Notes: a model not told the origin generated them from the letters alone. 64,000 bases of DNA from Achromobacter deleyi (GCF_016127315.1 NZ_CP065997.1:620001-684000); one strand, 5' to 3'; numbered from the stretch's first letter, positions 20,871-33,908 are shown. Made by a program: numbers and translations.

Positions 20871-22060
20871 ACCCGTCCTCCGCGCATCATGATGCGGCTT
20901 TCCACATCCACCCGTATCAGCATGGCCAGGGCGCACAGGTTCATCACCACGCCCGAACCGCCATAGCTCATCAGCGGCAGCGTCAGGCCCTTGGTTGGCA
21001 GCAACCCCAGGCACACGCCCATGTTGATGAAGGCCTGCACGCCGAACCACATCGCCACGCCGTGCGCCACCAGGCCCGCGAACGTGCGTTCCATGGCGAT
21101 GGCCTGGCGGCCGATGTCGAAACCGCGGTAGACGATGATGGCGAACAGCGTGATCACCAGCATCACGCCGGCGAAACCGAGTTCCTCGCCCACCACCGCC
21201 ATCAGGAAGTCGGTATGCGCTTCGGGCAGGTAGTGCAATTTCTCGACGCTAGCGCCCAGGCCCACACCCAGCCACTCGCCGCGGCCCAGGGCGATCAGCG
21301 AATGCGACAGCTGGTAGGCGCTGCCGTAGGCGTTGTCTTCGTTCCAGGGATCCAGGTAGGCGAACAGGCGCGCGCGGCGCCACGGCGACAGCCAGATCAG
21401 CATCAGGAAGGTGCTGACCAGCACCGCCAGCAGGCTGCTGAAGTACTTGCCGTTGATGCCGCCCAGGAACAGGATGCCGATCGCGATCGCGACGATCACC
21501 ATGAACGCGCCCAGGTCGGGCTCGAGCAGCAGCAGCATGCCGACGCCGGCCAGCGCGAACGCCATCGGCAGGAAGCCGCGGGCAAAGGCCTGCATGTGCT
21601 CCTGCTTGCGCACCGTGTAGTCGGCGGCATACAGCAGCGCGGCCAGCTTCATCAGTTCGGACGGCTGGAAATTCAGCGGACCCAGCGGAATCCAGCGATG
21701 CGCGCCGTTGACCTCGCGGCCGATGCCGGGCACCAGCACCGCCACCAGCAGCACCATCGCCACCACGAACAGCGGCACCGCCAGGCGTTGCCACACGCGG
21801 ATCGGAATCGCCAGCACGACGGCGCCCGCCACCAGGCCGGCGGTGACGAACAGGCCGTGGCGGATCACGAAGTAATAGCGGCCATAGGAGGCATAGCGCG
21901 GGCCGTCGGCCAGCGCGATCGACGCCGAATACACCATCAGCAGGCCGAGCAGCAGCAAGGTCGACGCCGCAATCGCGAGCGGCATGTCGAAATTGCGCAT
22001 GCGGGTACGGCCGGGCCGTACGGCGTTGACGCTGGCGGTGAGATCGGCGATCAGGCTCAT
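20867..22060 (-). CDS. ftsW: Septal peptidoglycan polymerase FtsW
   Basis: A SEDS-family glycosyltransferase that works with PBP3. Its 397 residues have about ten membrane helices. Motifs include [10 protein letters not shown] (catalytic Asp) and the C-terminal [19 protein letters not shown] signature. It overlaps murG and murD by four bases at each end. Confidence 0.97.
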   Translation of the reverse strand: MSLIADLTASVNAVRPGRTRMRNFDMPLAIAASTLLLLGLLMVYSASIALADGPRYASYGRYYFVIRHGLFVTAGLVAGAVVLAIPIRVWQRLAVPLFVVAMVLLVAVLVPGIGREVNGAHRWIPLGPLNFQPSELMKLAALLYAADYTVRKQEHMQAFARGFLPMAFALAGVGMLLLLEPDLGAFMVIVAIAIGILFLGGINGKYFSSLLAVLVSTFLMLIWLSPWRRARLFAYLDPWNEDNAYGSAYQLSHSLIALGRGEWLGVGLGASVEKLHYLPEAHTDFLMAVVGEELGFAGVMLVITLFAIIVYRGFDIGRQAIAMERTFAGLVAHGVAMWFGVQAFINMGVCLGLLPTKGLTLPLMSYGGSGVVMNLCALAMLIRVDVESRIMMRGGRV

Positions 22061-23589
22061 GCCACCTCTCCCCGGTCGCGGGCCAGGTCTTCGACCTCTT
22101 CCACGAACACTTGCCCGCGATGCGGGTAATTGCGGAACATGTCCAGGCTGGCGCAGGCGGGCGACAGCAGCACCACGTCGCCGGCCTGGGCCAGTTCGGC
22201 GGCGCGGCGCACGGCGTCGCGCAGCGATTCCACGGCGATGCAGTCGACGCCGGTGTCGGCCAGCACGCGGCCGATTTCCGGGCCGTCCTGGCCGATCAGC
22301 AGCACCGCGCGCGCATGGCGCGACACCACCGGGATCAACGGCGAGAAGTCCTGGCCCTTGCCCTGGCCGCCGGCGATCAGCACCACCGGCTGGCCCATGC
22401 CCTCGAGCGCGGCCACGGTGGCGCCGACGTTGGTGCCCTTGCTGTCATTGATGTAGTCGACGCCGCCGATATTGCGCACAAAGGCGGCGCGATGCGGTTC
22501 GCCCGCGTACTCGCGCAGGGCGCGCAGCATGGCGCCCCAGCCCAGGTCCAGGCAGCGCGCCAGTTGCAGCGCGGCCAGCGCGTTCAAGGCATTGTGGATG
22601 CCGCGGATGCGCAGCGCGTCGACCGGCATCAGGCGGCTCATGCGGCCCTTGGCGCGCACCGGCTCGGGCGCGTCCTTCTTGCGGCGCACGGGCGCCACCG
22701 GCTCGTCGAAATCGACCGGTTCGGCCGCGACCAGCCAGGCCACGCCCTGGCCCAGTTCCAGGCCCATGTCGCCGACCAGCGCCGGCACGTCACGGCCGAA
22801 ACTGCGCACGGGCATGGCATCCAGCGACGGCACCATGTCCACGGTATATGGATCGTCGCGATTGACGATGGCGATGCGCGCCATCTTCAGCAGGCGCGCC
22901 TTGGCGCGGGCATAGGCATCCATGCCGCCGTGCCAGTCCAGATGGTCCTGCGTCACGTTGAGCACGACGGCGGCATCGGCCATCAGCGTGTGCGTGGTCT
23001 CGAGCTGAAAGCTCGACAGCTCCAGCACCCACACCTGCGGCAGGTCGTCGGCGTCCAGCGCCCCCATCAGCGCGGTCAGCGCGGCCGGGCTGATGTTGCC
23101 CGCGGCCAGCACCGACAGGCCGCTAGCCTGCACCAGGTCGCGCGTCAGCGCGGTGACGGTGGTCTTGCCGTTGGTGCCGGTCACGGCCAGCACCCGCGGA
23201 CGGTATTCACGGGTCTCGGCCAGCTCGACCAGGGCCCGCGCAAACAACTCCATCTCGCCGATGACTTCGATGCCGCGGGCCTTGGCCTCGCGCAGCAGAT
23301 CGCCGGCCGGCGCGCCTTCGGGCGCCAGTCCCGGGCTGATGACGACCTGATCCACGCCGTCCAGCAGCGCGACATCGAAGGACGTCTCGCAGCCCAGGCG
23401 GTATTCCACCTCGGCCTGCGCCAGCGCATCGCGCAGCGCGGACAGGCCACCCGGCTCCGCGCGCGTGTCGGCCACACGCAGGCGGGCGCCCTGGCGGGCG
23501 CTCCAGCGTGCGGCGGCGACACCCGACTCGCCCAATCCGAGGATCAGGACGAGCGGCGCATCGGCGCGGGAGGTTTCCATCGTATTCAT
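22057..23589 (-). CDS. murD: UDP-N-acetylmuramoylalanine--D-glutamate ligase MurD
   Basis: Adds D-Glu to UDP-MurNAc-Ala. Residues 137-143 are the ATP loop [26 protein letters not shown] and [12 protein letters not shown] are family blocks. The protein has 510 residues, roughly 70 longer than E. coli MurD. A charged Pro/Arg/Lys stretch near residues 288-320 ([18 protein letters not shown]) accounts for part of this. The ATG at 23589 overlaps the mraY stop. Confidence 0.96.
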   Translation of the reverse strand: MNTMETSRADAPLVLILGLGESGVAAARWSARQGARLRVADTRAEPGGLSALRDALAQAEVEYRLGCETSFDVALLDGVDQVVISPGLAPEGAPAGDLLREAKARGIEVIGEMELFARALVELAETREYRPRVLAVTGTNGKTTVTALTRDLVQASGLSVLAAGNISPAALTALMGALDADDLPQVWVLELSSFQLETTHTLMADAAVVLNVTQDHLDWHGGMDAYARAKARLLKMARIAIVNRDDPYTVDMVPSLDAMPVRSFGRDVPALVGDMGLELGQGVAWLVAAEPVDFDEPVAPVRRKKDAPEPVRAKGRMSRLMPVDALRIRGIHNALNALAALQLARCLDLGWGAMLRALREYAGEPHRAAFVRNIGGVDYINDSKGTNVGATVAALEGMGQPVVLIAGGQGKGQDFSPLIPVVSRHARAVLLIGQDGPEIGRVLADTGVDCIAVESLRDAVRRAAELAQAGDVVLLSPACASLDMFRNYPHRGQVFVEEVEDLARDRGEVA

Positions 23590-24755
23590 CGCAACTTCAG
23601 GGTTGAGAGGCCAATCAGCACCAGCATCATGCTGATGATCCAGAAACGCACGACCACCTGGGTTTCCTTCCAGCCGCCCACTTCGAAGTGATGATGCAGC
23701 GGAGCCATGCGGAATATGCGTCTACCTGTTCCATAACGTCGCTTGGTGTACTTGAACCACGTCACCTGGATCATCACCGACAGGGTCTCGACCACGAACA
23801 CGCCGCCCATGATGAACAGCACGATTTCCTGGCGCACGATGACCGCGATGGTGCCCAGCGCGCCGCCCAGCGCCAGCGCGCCGACGTCACCCATGAAGAC
23901 CTGCGCCGGATACGCGTTGAACCATAAAAATGCCAGCCCCGCGCCGCCGATCGCCGCGCACAACACCATCAATTCCGATGCGCCGGGGATGTACGGGAAC
24001 AGCAGGTACTTCGAATAGTCGACACGGCCGACCACGTAGGCGAAGATGCCGAGCGCGCTGCCGACCATCACGGTGGGCATGATCGCCAGGCCATCCAGGC
24101 CGTCGGTCAGGTTGACGGCGTTGCTGGTGCCGACGATCACGGCCCAGGTCAGCGCCACGAAGCCGAGCACGCCCAGCGGATAGCTGACGGTCTTGAAGAA
24201 CGGCACGATCAGGTCGGCGCGCGTCGGCAACGACATCGTGAAGCCGCTGCCCACCCAGGCCTTGAAGAGCGGCCACAGTTCGGTGTTGGCGGGCGCCGAC
24301 ACGGCGAACGCCAGATAGACCGCGGCCACCAGGCCGATGGTCGCCTGCCAGAAGAACTTCTGGCGCGCCGGCATGCCTTCCGGATCGCGATAGACCACCT
24401 TGCGGTAATCGTCCATCCAGCCGATCCAGCCGAAGCCGAACGTCACCAGCAGCACCACCCACACGAAACGGTTGGTCCAGTCGGCCCACAGCAGCGTGCT
24501 GATGGCGATGGAAATCAGGATCAGCACGCCGCCCATGGTCGGAGTGCCGGTCTTGACCAGGTGGGTTTCCGGACCGTACGAGCGCACGGCCTGGCCGATT
24601 TTCATCTCGGTCAGCTTGCGGATCACGCGCGGGCCGGCCACCAGGCCGATCAGCAGCGCCGTGGCGCACGCCAGCACCGCGCGCAGCGTGATGTACTCGA
24701 ACACGCCCAGCGCGCGCACATCATCGGAAAGCAGACGGGCGATCTCAAGCAGCAT
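23586..24755 (-). CDS. mraY: Phospho-MurNAc-pentapeptide translocase MraY
   Basis: The ten-helix membrane enzyme that makes lipid I. Its 389 residues carry [10 protein letters not shown], the catalytic DD pair in [24 protein letters not shown], and the C-terminal [15 protein letters not shown] histidine motif. ATG 24755 lies 11 bases inside the end of murEF; an upstream in-frame extension to 24791 is not needed. Confidence 0.97.
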   Translation of the reverse strand: MLLEIARLLSDDVRALGVFEYITLRAVLACATALLIGLVAGPRVIRKLTEMKIGQAVRSYGPETHLVKTGTPTMGGVLILISIAISTLLWADWTNRFVWVVLLVTFGFGWIGWMDDYRKVVYRDPEGMPARQKFFWQATIGLVAAVYLAFAVSAPANTELWPLFKAWVGSGFTMSLPTRADLIVPFFKTVSYPLGVLGFVALTWAVIVGTSNAVNLTDGLDGLAIMPTVMVGSALGIFAYVVGRVDYSKYLLFPYIPGASELMVLCAAIGGAGLAFLWFNAYPAQVFMGDVGALALGGALGTIAVIVRQEIVLFIMGGVFVVETLSVMIQVTWFKYTKRRYGTGRRIFRMAPLHHHFEVGGWKETQVVVRFWIISMMLVLIGLSTLKLR

Positions 24756-27609
24756 GGTTGTCCCCCTGCCCCTTGGACGCTTGTCCGTCATTGGAAATAA
24801 AAGCCGTCACTACCCGCTCCATGCGCATAAAGCGCGATCCCTTTATCAATACGCAGGACGCGCGCAGGCCGCGCAATGCGGCAACGACTTCGTCTACCGA
24901 TGCGCAGGCGTGCGCGCCCGTGCCGTAGGCGGCCGCGGCCGCCCGGCTGGCATCGCCTAGCGTGATGAGCGCGTCGAGGCCAAGCTCGCGCGCGTAATTG
25001 CCCACCTCTTCATGCATGGCGGGGCCGTTGTCCCCGACCTCGCCCATGTCGCCCAGCACCAGGACACGCGTGCCGGCCATGCGGGCCAGCACATCGATGG
25101 CCACGCGAACCGAGTCGGGGTTGGCATTGTAGGTGTCATCGATGAGCAACGTCCCGTCACTCAATTTCTTGTACTGCATGCGGCCCGCGACCGGGCTGAA
25201 GCCGGCGAGCGCGCGCACGGCGACCTCCAGCGGCGCCCCCGCGGCGATGGCGCTGGCGATCGCCGCCAACGCATTGCGCAGGTTGTGCACGCCGGGCACC
25301 GGCAGCGTCAGGTCGGCGCTGCCCACCGGCGTCACCACGCGGCAGCGCGTCGAATCGACGTCCGCCAGGATCTGCTCGGCATAGACATCCAGACCGGGCT
25401 GCAGGCCAAAGCGCAGCGTGCGGCGCGGCGCGGCCAGCTTGTCCCAGATCGCCGCGTAGGGTTCGTCGCCGGGATAGACGGCCACGCCGTCCGCCGGCAG
25501 CGCCGTGATGGCGGCGCCGTTTTCCAGCGCCACCGCTTCCACGGTGTGCATGAATTCCTGGTGCTCGCGCTGGGCATTGGTCACCAGCGCCACGCTCGGC
25601 GCCGCGATGGCGGCCAGCTGGGCGATCTCGCCCGGATGGTTCATGCCGAGCTCGAACACGGCGGCGCGATGTTCCGGGCGCAGGCGCAGCAGCGTCAGCG
25701 GCACGCCGATGTCGTTGTTCAGGTTGCCCGCCGTCGCCAGGCGACCCGTCTCGCCGCGCCAACCCGCCAGCATGGCCGAGATCATTTCCTTGGTGGTGGT
25801 CTTGCCGTTGCTACCCGTCACCGCCACCACCGGCAGCGTGAAGCGGGCGCGCCAGGCGGCGCCGATGCGCATCAGCGCCACGCGGGTATCGCCCAGCACC
25901 AGTTGCGGCAGGCTCGAATCCGGCACGGGATGCGCGACCACCGCAGCGCAGGCGCCACGCTCGGCGGCCTGGTCCAGGTAGTTGTGGGCGTCGAAGTTGT
26001 CGCCCGCCAGCGCCACGAACAACTCGCCGGCGCCGATGCGCCGCGTGTCCGTCGAGATGCCCTTGACCAGCGGCAGCAGCAGCGCCAGCCGCGCCCATTC
26101 GCGGTCGTCGAACGGCAGTTTCTCGCCGCCGATGTCCTGGTAGGTTTCGTGGCCCTTGCCCGCCAGCAGCACCACGTCTTCAGGCGCGCTGGCCCAGACG
26201 GTCTGCATGATGGCGCGGGCGCGGTCGACCTGGACCTCGGCGCCGGCCCCGGCCGGGATGCCCGCCAGGATCTGCGCCACGATGGCTTCGGGCGATTCGC
26301 TGCGGGGGTTGTCGCTCGACACCACCACGTGGTCGGCCAGCTCGGCGGCAATACGGCCCATCTCCGGACGCTTGCCCGGATCGCGCTCGCCGCCGCAACC
26401 GAACACGCACACCAGGCGGCCGGCGCGCGCCTGCGCCACCGGGCGCAGCGCGGCCAGTGCGCGTGCCAGCGCATCGGGCGTGTGGGCATAGTCGACCACC
26501 ACCAGCGCGCCGCGGCCGGCGTTGGCCTGGGTGCTGGTGGCAACGGGTTCCACCGTCTGCAGGCGGCCATCGACCGGGTCGGTCGCGGCCAGCTCGCGCG
26601 CGATCTGCGCGAACGGCAGGCCCAGCTTGTACAGCACGCCGGCAACCAGCAGCAGGTTCGAGACGTTGTGCGCCCCCAGCAGACGCGTCACGATCTGCGC
26701 CTCGCCATGCGGCGACACCAGGGTGAAGATCTGGCCTTGGGCGGTGGCTTGCAGGTCACGCGCGCGCATCGCGGCGGGAATCGCGGGATCCGCGCTCAGG
26801 CTGTAGCCCATCACCGACAGGTCCGACGGCAGCGAGGCGATCAGGCGGCGGCCGGCCTCGTCGTCGGCGTTCACCACCGCGGCGCTCAGGCCCGGCCAAC
26901 GGAACAGGCGCGCCTTGGCGGCCTCGTAGCGTTCCATGGTGCCGTGATAGTCGAGATGATCGCGGGTCAGGTTGGTGTAGGCGGCCAGCGCCACCCGCAC
27001 GCCGTCCATGCGGCCCTGCTCGATACCGATCGACGACGCTTCCATCGCCACCGCCTTGGCGCCGGCGTCGCGCATGGCGGCCAGCAGGCGGTGCACGGTC
27101 AGCACGTCGGGGGTCGTGAGGCTGCCGCCCAGCGTCTGCCCGTCCGGCAGCACGGCGCCCAGGGTGCCGATGGTGCCGCAGGGCTTGTCGTTGCGGCCCA
27201 GCGCGTGGGCGATCCATTGCACCGACGAGGTCTTGCCGTTGGTGCCGGTCACGGCCACCACGGCCAGCGCCGACGACGGCCGGCCGTACCAGGTGTCGCC
27301 CAGTTCGCCCAGCAGGGCGCGCAGGCCGGTCACCGGCAGCATCGGCGTATCGCCAGCGGCGGCCGCGGCCTCGATGGCTTCGGTGGCGGGCGCTTCGAAC
27401 AATACCGCGCTGGCGCCCAGCGCCAACGCCTTCTCTATATATAGACGGCCATCGCTGGCCAGCCCGGGGCAGGCGACGAATACGTCGCCCGGCTCGATCT
27501 CGCGGGAGTCCAGCTTCAGGTGCGCGGTCAGCGACACGCGCGAATGCAACCACGCCACGGCTTGTTCGACCGTGGCGGCGGGGGATGAGAGGAAGCCTTT
27601 GGCGCTCAT
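24745..27609 (-). CDS. murEF: Bifunctional MurE-MurF ligase fusion
   Basis: One 954-residue chain carrying two successive peptidoglycan ligases. MurE (about 1-512) adds meso-diaminopimelate: ATP loop TGTNGKT at 121-127 and the DAP-selecting DNPR at 433-436. MurF (about 515-954) adds D-Ala-D-Ala: [21 protein letters not shown] loop [10 protein letters not shown] at 598-607, and [13 protein letters not shown]. There is no stop, start or frameshift between the halves; the MurE tail [18 protein letters not shown] flows straight into MurF, whose usual first residues are lost. Such a fusion is known in Bordetella and relatives. The ATG at 27609 overlaps the ftsI stop; the reading frame stays open further upstream but that part lies within ftsI. 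Confidence 0.97.
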   Translation of the reverse strand: MSAKGFLSSPAATVEQAVAWLHSRVSLTAHLKLDSREIEPGDVFVACPGLASDGRLYIEKALALGASAVLFEAPATEAIEAAAAAGDTPMLPVTGLRALLGELGDTWYGRPSSALAVVAVTGTNGKTSSVQWIAHALGRNDKPCGTIGTLGAVLPDGQTLGGSLTTPDVLTVHRLLAAMRDAGAKAVAMEASSIGIEQGRMDGVRVALAAYTNLTRDHLDYHGTMERYEAAKARLFRWPGLSAAVVNADDEAGRRLIASLPSDLSVMGYSLSADPAIPAAMRARDLQATAQGQIFTLVSPHGEAQIVTRLLGAHNVSNLLLVAGVLYKLGLPFAQIARELAATDPVDGRLQTVEPVATSTQANAGRGALVVVDYAHTPDALARALAALRPVAQARAGRLVCVFGCGGERDPGKRPEMGRIAAELADHVVVSSDNPRSESPEAIVAQILAGIPAGAGAEVQVDRARAIMQTVWASAPEDVVLLAGKGHETYQDIGGEKLPFDDREWARLALLLPLVKGISTDTRRIGAGELFVALAGDNFDAHNYLDQAAERGACAAVVAHPVPDSSLPQLVLGDTRVALMRIGAAWRARFTLPVVAVTGSNGKTTTKEMISAMLAGWRGETGRLATAGNLNNDIGVPLTLLRLRPEHRAAVFELGMNHPGEIAQLAAIAAPSVALVTNAQREHQEFMHTVEAVALENGAAITALPADGVAVYPGDEPYAAIWDKLAAPRRTLRFGLQPGLDVYAEQILADVDSTRCRVVTPVGSADLTLPVPGVHNLRNALAAIASAIAAGAPLEVAVRALAGFSPVAGRMQYKKLSDGTLLIDDTYNANPDSVRVAIDVLARMAGTRVLVLGDMGEVGDNGPAMHEEVGNYARELGLDALITLGDASRAAAAAYGTGAHACASVDEVVAALRGLRASCVLIKGSRFMRMERVVTAFISNDGQASKGQGDNHAA

Positions 27610-29333
27610 CTGCCTGGCTCCTTGATACCGGCAACAATAGTGGATTCGAAGGGTGCGTCCGGTCGCACCCCCATCAGCCGCAGACTCCCGCCGACGATAT
27701 GGGAGAACACGGGTGCGGCGATCGCGCCGCCGTAATAGCCGCCGACCGTGGGCTCGTCGATCGAGACGGCCACCACGATCCTGGGATCGGACACCGGCGC
27801 AAAGCCCACGTACGAGCTGCGGTAGCGCTGCATGCTGTACTTGCCGTCGACGATCTTGCGCGCGGTGCCGCTCTTGCCGGCCACGCGGTAGCCCTGGACC
27901 TGGGCGGCCTTGGTGCCTTCCGGACCGGCGGCCGCTTCCAGCATGCCGCGCACCAGCGCGGTGGTCTTGGGCGTATAGATCTTGACGCTGGTCGGATCGC
28001 TGTCGCGCTTGACCAGGGTCAGCGACACCATGTCGCCGTTGCGGGCGAACACGGTGTAGGCGCGCGCCACCTGCAGCAGCGACACCGACAGGCCGTAGCC
28101 ATAGGCCATGGTGGCCTTCTCGATCAGGCGCCAGCGGTCCCACGGACGCAGGCGGCCGGGTGCCGCGCCGGGGAATCCCACCTGCGGCGCCTGGCCGAGG
28201 CCCAATTCGGTAAAGCGATCCCACATTTCACGGGATTCCAGCTTCTCGGAGATCATCGTCATGCCGATGTTGCTGGACTTGCGCAGCACGCCGGCCACGT
28301 CCAGCGTGCCGTTACGGCTGACGTCGCTGATCGTGCTGCCCTGGTAGGTGAAACGGCCGTTGCCGGTCTCGAACAGGGTCGAGGTCGTGATGCGGCCCAG
28401 GTCCAGCGCCAGCGCGGCGGTGAACGGCTTCATGATCGAGCCGGGCTCGAACGTGTCGGTGATGGCCTGGTTGCGCAGGTTGGCGCCGTGGAAGGTCTCG
28501 CGCTTGTTCGGATCGAAGGTCGGCACGTTGGCCAGCGCCAGGATCTCGCCGGTGTGGACGTCCACGACCACGGCGGTGGCGCCCTTGGCCTGGTGCTTGT
28601 CCATGGCGTCCTTCAGCTCCTTGAACACCAGGTACTGCAGGCGGGTATCGATCGACAGGCGCAGATCGCGGCCATCCACCGGCAGCGTCACGGCCTGCAC
28701 GTCCTCGATGACGCGGCCCAGCCGGTCCTTGATGACGCGGCGGCTGCCCGGGCGGCCCGACAACTGCTGGTTGAAAGTCAGCTCGACGCCTTCCTGGCCC
28801 TGGTCCTCGACGCTGTTGAAACCCACCACGTGGGCCATCACGTCGCCGTCCGGGTAGTAGCGGCGGGTCTCGGGCTGCTGGTGCACGCCGGGCAGGCCGA
28901 GCTGCTTGATCTTGTCGGCCACGTCCATCGAGACCTGACGCTTCAGGTAGACGAAATTCTTGTCTTCCTCGACCCGGCGGCGCAGGTCGGCGATCGGAGT
29001 CTCGAGCAGCTTGGCCAGCGAATCCAGCTGGCTGGCCGTGGCCTGCTTCAGGTCTTCGGGAATGGCCCAGATGGCGCGCGCCGGCACGCTGGATGCCAGC
29101 ACCGCGCCATTGCGGTCCATGATCTTGCCGCGCGTGGCGGACAGCGTCAGGGTGCGCTCGTAGCGGCGCTCGCCCTGCTGCTGCAGGAATTCGGTGGACA
29201 GCCCCTGCAGGAACAGCGCGCGGCCGGCCAGCACCGTGAAGCCGCCGAACAGCAGGATCAGCACCAGGCGCGCGCGCCAGGTGGGCAACTGGCCGCGCAG
29301 CACCGGATTGTCGAAGAACGGAACGCGCTTCAT
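27606..29333 (-). CDS. ftsI: Septal transpeptidase FtsI (PBP3)
   Basis: The class B penicillin-binding protein for septal cross-linking. It has 575 residues: one N-terminal membrane helix, the dimerisation/pedestal domain, then the transpeptidase with the active serine in GSIMK (Ser299, Lys302), the SSN triad (353-355), and GKSGTARK near 491. Its start overlaps the ftsL stop by four bases. Confidence 0.97.
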   Translation of the reverse strand: MKRVPFFDNPVLRGQLPTWRARLVLILLFGGFTVLAGRALFLQGLSTEFLQQQGERRYERTLTLSATRGKIMDRNGAVLASSVPARAIWAIPEDLKQATASQLDSLAKLLETPIADLRRRVEEDKNFVYLKRQVSMDVADKIKQLGLPGVHQQPETRRYYPDGDVMAHVVGFNSVEDQGQEGVELTFNQQLSGRPGSRRVIKDRLGRVIEDVQAVTLPVDGRDLRLSIDTRLQYLVFKELKDAMDKHQAKGATAVVVDVHTGEILALANVPTFDPNKRETFHGANLRNQAITDTFEPGSIMKPFTAALALDLGRITTSTLFETGNGRFTYQGSTISDVSRNGTLDVAGVLRKSSNIGMTMISEKLESREMWDRFTELGLGQAPQVGFPGAAPGRLRPWDRWRLIEKATMAYGYGLSVSLLQVARAYTVFARNGDMVSLTLVKRDSDPTSVKIYTPKTTALVRGMLEAAAGPEGTKAAQVQGYRVAGKSGTARKIVDGKYSMQRYRSSYVGFAPVSDPRIVVAVSIDEPTVGGYYGGAIAAPVFSHIVGGSLRLMGVRPDAPFESTIVAGIKEPGR

Positions 29334-29620
29334 TGGGCGCCTCCATTGGCCGGCACCGGCGCCTGGTTCAGGTAGAGCGTGCGGTCAGGCACGATGGGAA
29401 TCATCTTCAGGCTGTCGCGCGCGATCACGTCGACCCGCGCGTTGCGCGCCAGCTCGGCGCGTTCCAGCTGCAAACGCCGCCAGTTGGTTTCCAGGTCGCG
29501 CGCCTGCGCCTGATCGCGGCCCAGCTCGACGAAGAGCTGGCGCGACTGATACCGGCTGGTGACCAGGGAAATGGCCGACAGCATCAGCAAAGCCGCAACG
29601 ATCAGGTTGACGCGACCCAT
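29330..29620 (-). CDS. ftsL: Cell division protein FtsL
   Basis: A small bitopic protein of 96 residues: membrane segment LIVAALLMLSAISLVTS near the N-terminus, then a coiled coil (SRQLFVELGRDQAQARDLETNWRRLQLERAELA) that pairs with FtsB and binds FtsQ. Position between rsmH and ftsI confirms it. The ATG shares one base with the rsmH stop codon. Confidence 0.95.
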   Translation of the reverse strand: MGRVNLIVAALLMLSAISLVTSRYQSRQLFVELGRDQAQARDLETNWRRLQLERAELARNARVDVIARDSLKMIPIVPDRTLYLNQAPVPANGGAQ

Positions 29621-30717
29621 CAGCGGCGCCCTCCCTTGCCGCCGCGGCGAGGCGGCGGAGCCAGATCGCTGCCGGGCAGCGAACCGATTTTCACGAAGGC
29701 CATGCCGCCCTCGGCGGGCAAGGGCGTGACGGTACGCTCGGCGACGCGCAGCACCGCCGAACGGGCGCGCGCATTGGCCGAGACTTCATCGTCTTCGGCC
29801 AGCACGCGTCCCAGGGAACGCAGGACCGGCTGGGGCATTTCGCTTTCGCGCAGGGGCAGGCGCGCATGCGCGGCAGCCGGACGAGCCGCCGCCGCGATGC
29901 ACTGCTTGACCATGCGGTCTTCAAGCGAATGAAAGCTGATCACCGCCAACCTCCCCCCTGGGGCAAGCAGGTCTAGAGCTGACGCGAGGGTGCGCGCGAG
30001 CTCTTCGAGTTCCCGATTGATGTAAATCCGTAGAGCTTGAAAGGTGCGTGTGGCCGGATGCTGCCCCTTTTCGCGCGTGCGGACGGCGCTGGCGACGCAC
30101 TCGGCAAGTTCGAGCGTGGTGCGCAGCGGCCTTGTTGCGCGGCGAGCAGCAATCGCCTTTGCAACCTGAAAAGCAAACCGTTCTTCGCCATAATCCGCTA
30201 TGACCTCCCGCATCTCATCCACACTGGCTTGCGCCAGCCAATCCGCCACCGTGGGTCCACGAGTGGTGTCCATCCGCATGTCGAGCGGCCCGTCCCGCAT
30301 GAACGAGAAACCGCGCTCGGCATCATCGATCTGAGGCGACGACACGCCCAGATCCAGCATCACGCCATCGACCTTCTCGATGCCGAGCTGCCGCAATTCT
30401 TCGGCCATGGTGGCAAAGCCGCCATGCACCACCGTCACCCGGGCGTCCGCTGTCGCCAACGCATTGGCTACCGCGATCGCCTCGGGATCCTTGTCGAACA
30501 CCACCAGGCGCGCCGCCGGGCCCAGGCGACCAAGCAGCTCGCGGCTGTGACCGCCGCGACCAAAGGTGCCGTCCACGAAGACGCCGCGTTCCGCTCGCGT
30601 AGCCGCGGCTGGCTCGTCGCCGGGCTGCGACCGTGCCGCGCCCTTGCCGCCGAAATCGGCCAGCAACAGCGCGTCCACCGTCGGCTCCAGCAGGACGGGC
30701 CGATGTTCGAATTCCAT
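29620..30717 (-). CDS. rsmH: 16S rRNA (cytosine-1402-N4) methyltransferase RsmH
   Basis: Formerly MraW; methylates C1402 of 16S rRNA. It begins with [18 protein letters not shown], and the SAM loop is [17 protein letters not shown]. Between them is a short charged insert ([22 protein letters not shown]) not found in E. coli, making the protein 365 residues instead of about 313; a Gly/Arg-rich tail adds more. It starts seven bases after the mraZ stop. Confidence 0.96.
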   Translation of the reverse strand: MEFEHRPVLLEPTVDALLLADFGGKGAARSQPGDEPAAATRAERGVFVDGTFGRGGHSRELLGRLGPAARLVVFDKDPEAIAVANALATADARVTVVHGGFATMAEELRQLGIEKVDGVMLDLGVSSPQIDDAERGFSFMRDGPLDMRMDTTRGPTVADWLAQASVDEMREVIADYGEERFAFQVAKAIAARRATRPLRTTLELAECVASAVRTREKGQHPATRTFQALRIYINRELEELARTLASALDLLAPGGRLAVISFHSLEDRMVKQCIAAAARPAAAHARLPLRESEMPQPVLRSLGRVLAEDDEVSANARARSAVLRVAERTVTPLPAEGGMAFVKIGSLPGSDLAPPPRRGGKGGRR

Positions 30718-30724
30718 AACTCTT

Positions 30725-31153
30725 TCAGAACGAAAACTGATTCAACACATCCGGCATACCCTTGGCCAGGTCTTCAGCCTCGCGGCTGGCCAGGGTAGCG
30801 GCATCCCACAGCTCGAAGTGGGCGCCCAGACCGAGCAGCATCACATCGCGCGTCATACCGGAAGCGTTGCGCAGTTCAGGCGCGATCAGGACGCGGCCGG
30901 AGCCGTCCAGTTCCACGTCCTGAGCGTTGCCCAGCAACAGCCGCTGCAACGCACGCGCCGTCATGGGAAAGGCGGCAATCTGCTCGCGCTTCTTTTCCCA
31001 CTCGGGCCGCGGGTACACCAGCAGGCAGCCGTCTGGGTGGCGGGTCAGGGTCAGGCGGCCTTCGGCCTGCGCCATCAGCGCGTCACGATGCCGGGTCGGA
31101 ATCGAGATCCGTCCCTTGGCATCCAGCGTGAGCGCGCTGCTTCCCTGAAACAC
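30725..31153 (-). CDS. mraZ: Transcriptional regulator MraZ
   Basis: The first gene of the cluster, encoding a dodecameric AbrB-like DNA-binding repressor of the dcw genes. With GTG 31153 the product has 142 residues and the standard start [23 protein letters not shown], followed by the second AbrB-like half ([14 protein letters not shown]). GTGGGG lies eight bases before that GTG. A GTG at 31177 is also in frame but would put the operator repeats inside the coding region. Confidence 0.94.
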   Translation of the reverse strand: MFQGSSALTLDAKGRISIPTRHRDALMAQAEGRLTLTRHPDGCLLVYPRPEWEKKREQIAAFPMTARALQRLLLGNAQDVELDGSGRVLIAPELRNASGMTRDVMLLGLGAHFELWDAATLASREAEDLAKGMPDVLNQFSF

Positions 31154-31161
31154 CACTTTTA

Positions 31162-31196
31162 CCCCACTTAATTGCACAATTTCCTACTATTTCCCA
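31162..31196 (-). promoter_or_regulatory. MraZ operator: four 10-bp-spaced repeats
   Basis: On the minus strand TGGGA (31196-31192), TAGGA (31186-31182), TGCAA (31176-31172) and TGGGG (31166-31162) follow each other with exactly five bases between, a 10-bp step. MraZ proteins are known to bind direct TGGGN repeats with five-base spacers. The array begins at the -10 box of the mra promoter and reaches the mraZ start, so bound MraZ would block transcription of its own cluster. Confidence 0.8.
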
Positions 31197-31224
31197 CTCT
31201 ACGGTATGGCAATGGGGCGGTCAA
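31196..31224 (-). promoter_or_regulatory. mra (dcw cluster) promoter
   Basis: TTGACC (31224-31219), 17-base spacer, TAGAGT (31201-31196). Spacing is ideal and the position, about 45-70 bases before mraZ, is the expected one. It drives the whole mraZ-to-ftsZ cluster and overlaps the MraZ repeats. Confidence 0.7.
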
Positions 31225-31282
31225 GCGCACGGTTGCAATTTTTTCAATCACAACAAGGACTTAGAGCAACTTGTAAATGCGC

Positions 31283-31315
31283 AAAAAGAAAAACCTCCCA
31301 ATAAATCAGGAGGTT
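31283..31315 (-). terminator. Intrinsic terminator upstream of the mra promoter
   Basis: Stem AACCTCC / GGAGGTT (31309-31315 with 31292-31298), loop of ten. On the minus strand it is followed by a T-rich tract, TTTCTTTTT. It would stop RNA coming from rnpB and insulate the mra promoter. Confidence 0.75.
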
Positions 31316-31354
31316 GCGTCACTATCTAAAAGTGCTTCTTAAGAAGTGGCGGCT

Positions 31355-31462
31355 AACAATGCCTTTGCATTGTTTTACCCAGCCCGCTTGCCAAGGGTTG
31401 GCGGGCGTTCCGCGCCAGATGGCGGGAGGCCGGGCTTGAAAAAAGCCTGCGGCGGCCCCGCT
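31355..31462 (-). other. Hairpins downstream of rnpB
   Basis: This gene-free stretch holds AACAATGC-CTTT-GCATTGTT (31355-31374), a hairpin near 31382-31406 (GCCCGC / GCGGGC with inner GCCAA / TTGGC), and a short GC stem (31450-31462) followed on the minus strand by six T (31444-31439). The last may be the immediate rnpB terminator. Confidence 0.4.
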
Positions 31463-31484
31463 CCGATGAGAAATCCAATGCAAG

Positions 31485-31886
31485 ACGGGTCTATAGGCCG
31501 GATTCTGTACGCCAGGTTTCCCTGGCGGGCGATCATTCCTCTGCGCGGATCATTGCTGAGCCGCTGTAGCCACCTACCCGCATGCTTGGACGGAGCCGCC
31601 CTTCGCGACCCGAAAGCCGCACGCATGCCTATTTGATGTTGCTCCGGGTAGAGGTTGCCGCGTTTCACCCTGCGATGCCGCCGACCGTTACCGGCCGGCG
31701 CGATACGGAGATGGCCGTATCGGTGCGCGACTGGCGCGCCCGCCCCGCAGACTCGTCTCTGTGGCCCTATTCCTCGACCGCGCCCGAAGACGCGACCGGA
31801 CGGCCGTTAGCCGCTACCCTGCCCTGTGGAGTCCGGACCTTCCTCGATGGACTTGCATCCACCGCGACCGCCCGACCCGCCTTGCG
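31485..31886 (-). ncRNA. rnpB: RNase P RNA, bacterial class A
   Basis: On the minus strand the sequence shows the signature blocks of M1 RNA in order. These are GAGGAAGGTCCGGACTCCA followed by the CAGGGCAGGGT block near the 5' side, CAGGGTGAAACG in the middle, CTACCCGGAGCAACATCAAATAGG, and a 3' part ending GGCCTATAGACCCGTCTTGC. These correspond to the conserved catalytic-core regions P4/CR-I, CR-IV and CR-V. The length of about 400 nt is normal. The ends are estimated: the 5' end from a TAGAAT -10 box at 31898-31893, the 3' end from the last conserved block. No protein frame here is credible. Confidence 0.93.
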
Positions 31887-31992
31887 GTGCGTATTCTAGT
31901 ACAGGTCGCGGCTCCGTCCCCGAACAGCGGCGCGGGTTCCTGCGACAATACCGGTCTGATCCGCTTATCCGCCGCAAGAACGACCCCACTAC

Positions 31993-33828
<1,836 letters not shown>

Positions 33829-33841
33829 TGCGATAGCGGGA

Positions 33842-33908
33842 CCGCCGCAGCCGCGGCGGGTCCGTCACCGCGCCACCAGCTTCAGCGCCCTCTATATATA
33901 TAGAAGGC
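33842..33908. terminator. Two hairpins between convergent uup and pyrC
   Basis: CCGCCGC-AGCC-GCGGCGG (33842-33859), then TCTATA-TA-TATAGA flanked by GCC/GGC (33887-33908). Neither has a long T-tract, so their role as a bidirectional transcription stop is likely from position only. Confidence 0.4.

Noticed and set aside
27609..28224. Upstream extension of the MurE-MurF frame into ftsI
   Set aside because: The added residues are a frame-shifted copy of ftsI; the conserved MurE start is at 27609 with an ATGA overlap.
31346..31899. Short open frames within the rnpB region
   Set aside because: The DNA matches the conserved core of RNase P RNA on the minus strand; no protein evidence.
33890..33904. 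TATATATA run considered as a promoter
   Set aside because: It forms part of a hairpin between convergent genes, with no gene in a position to use it.
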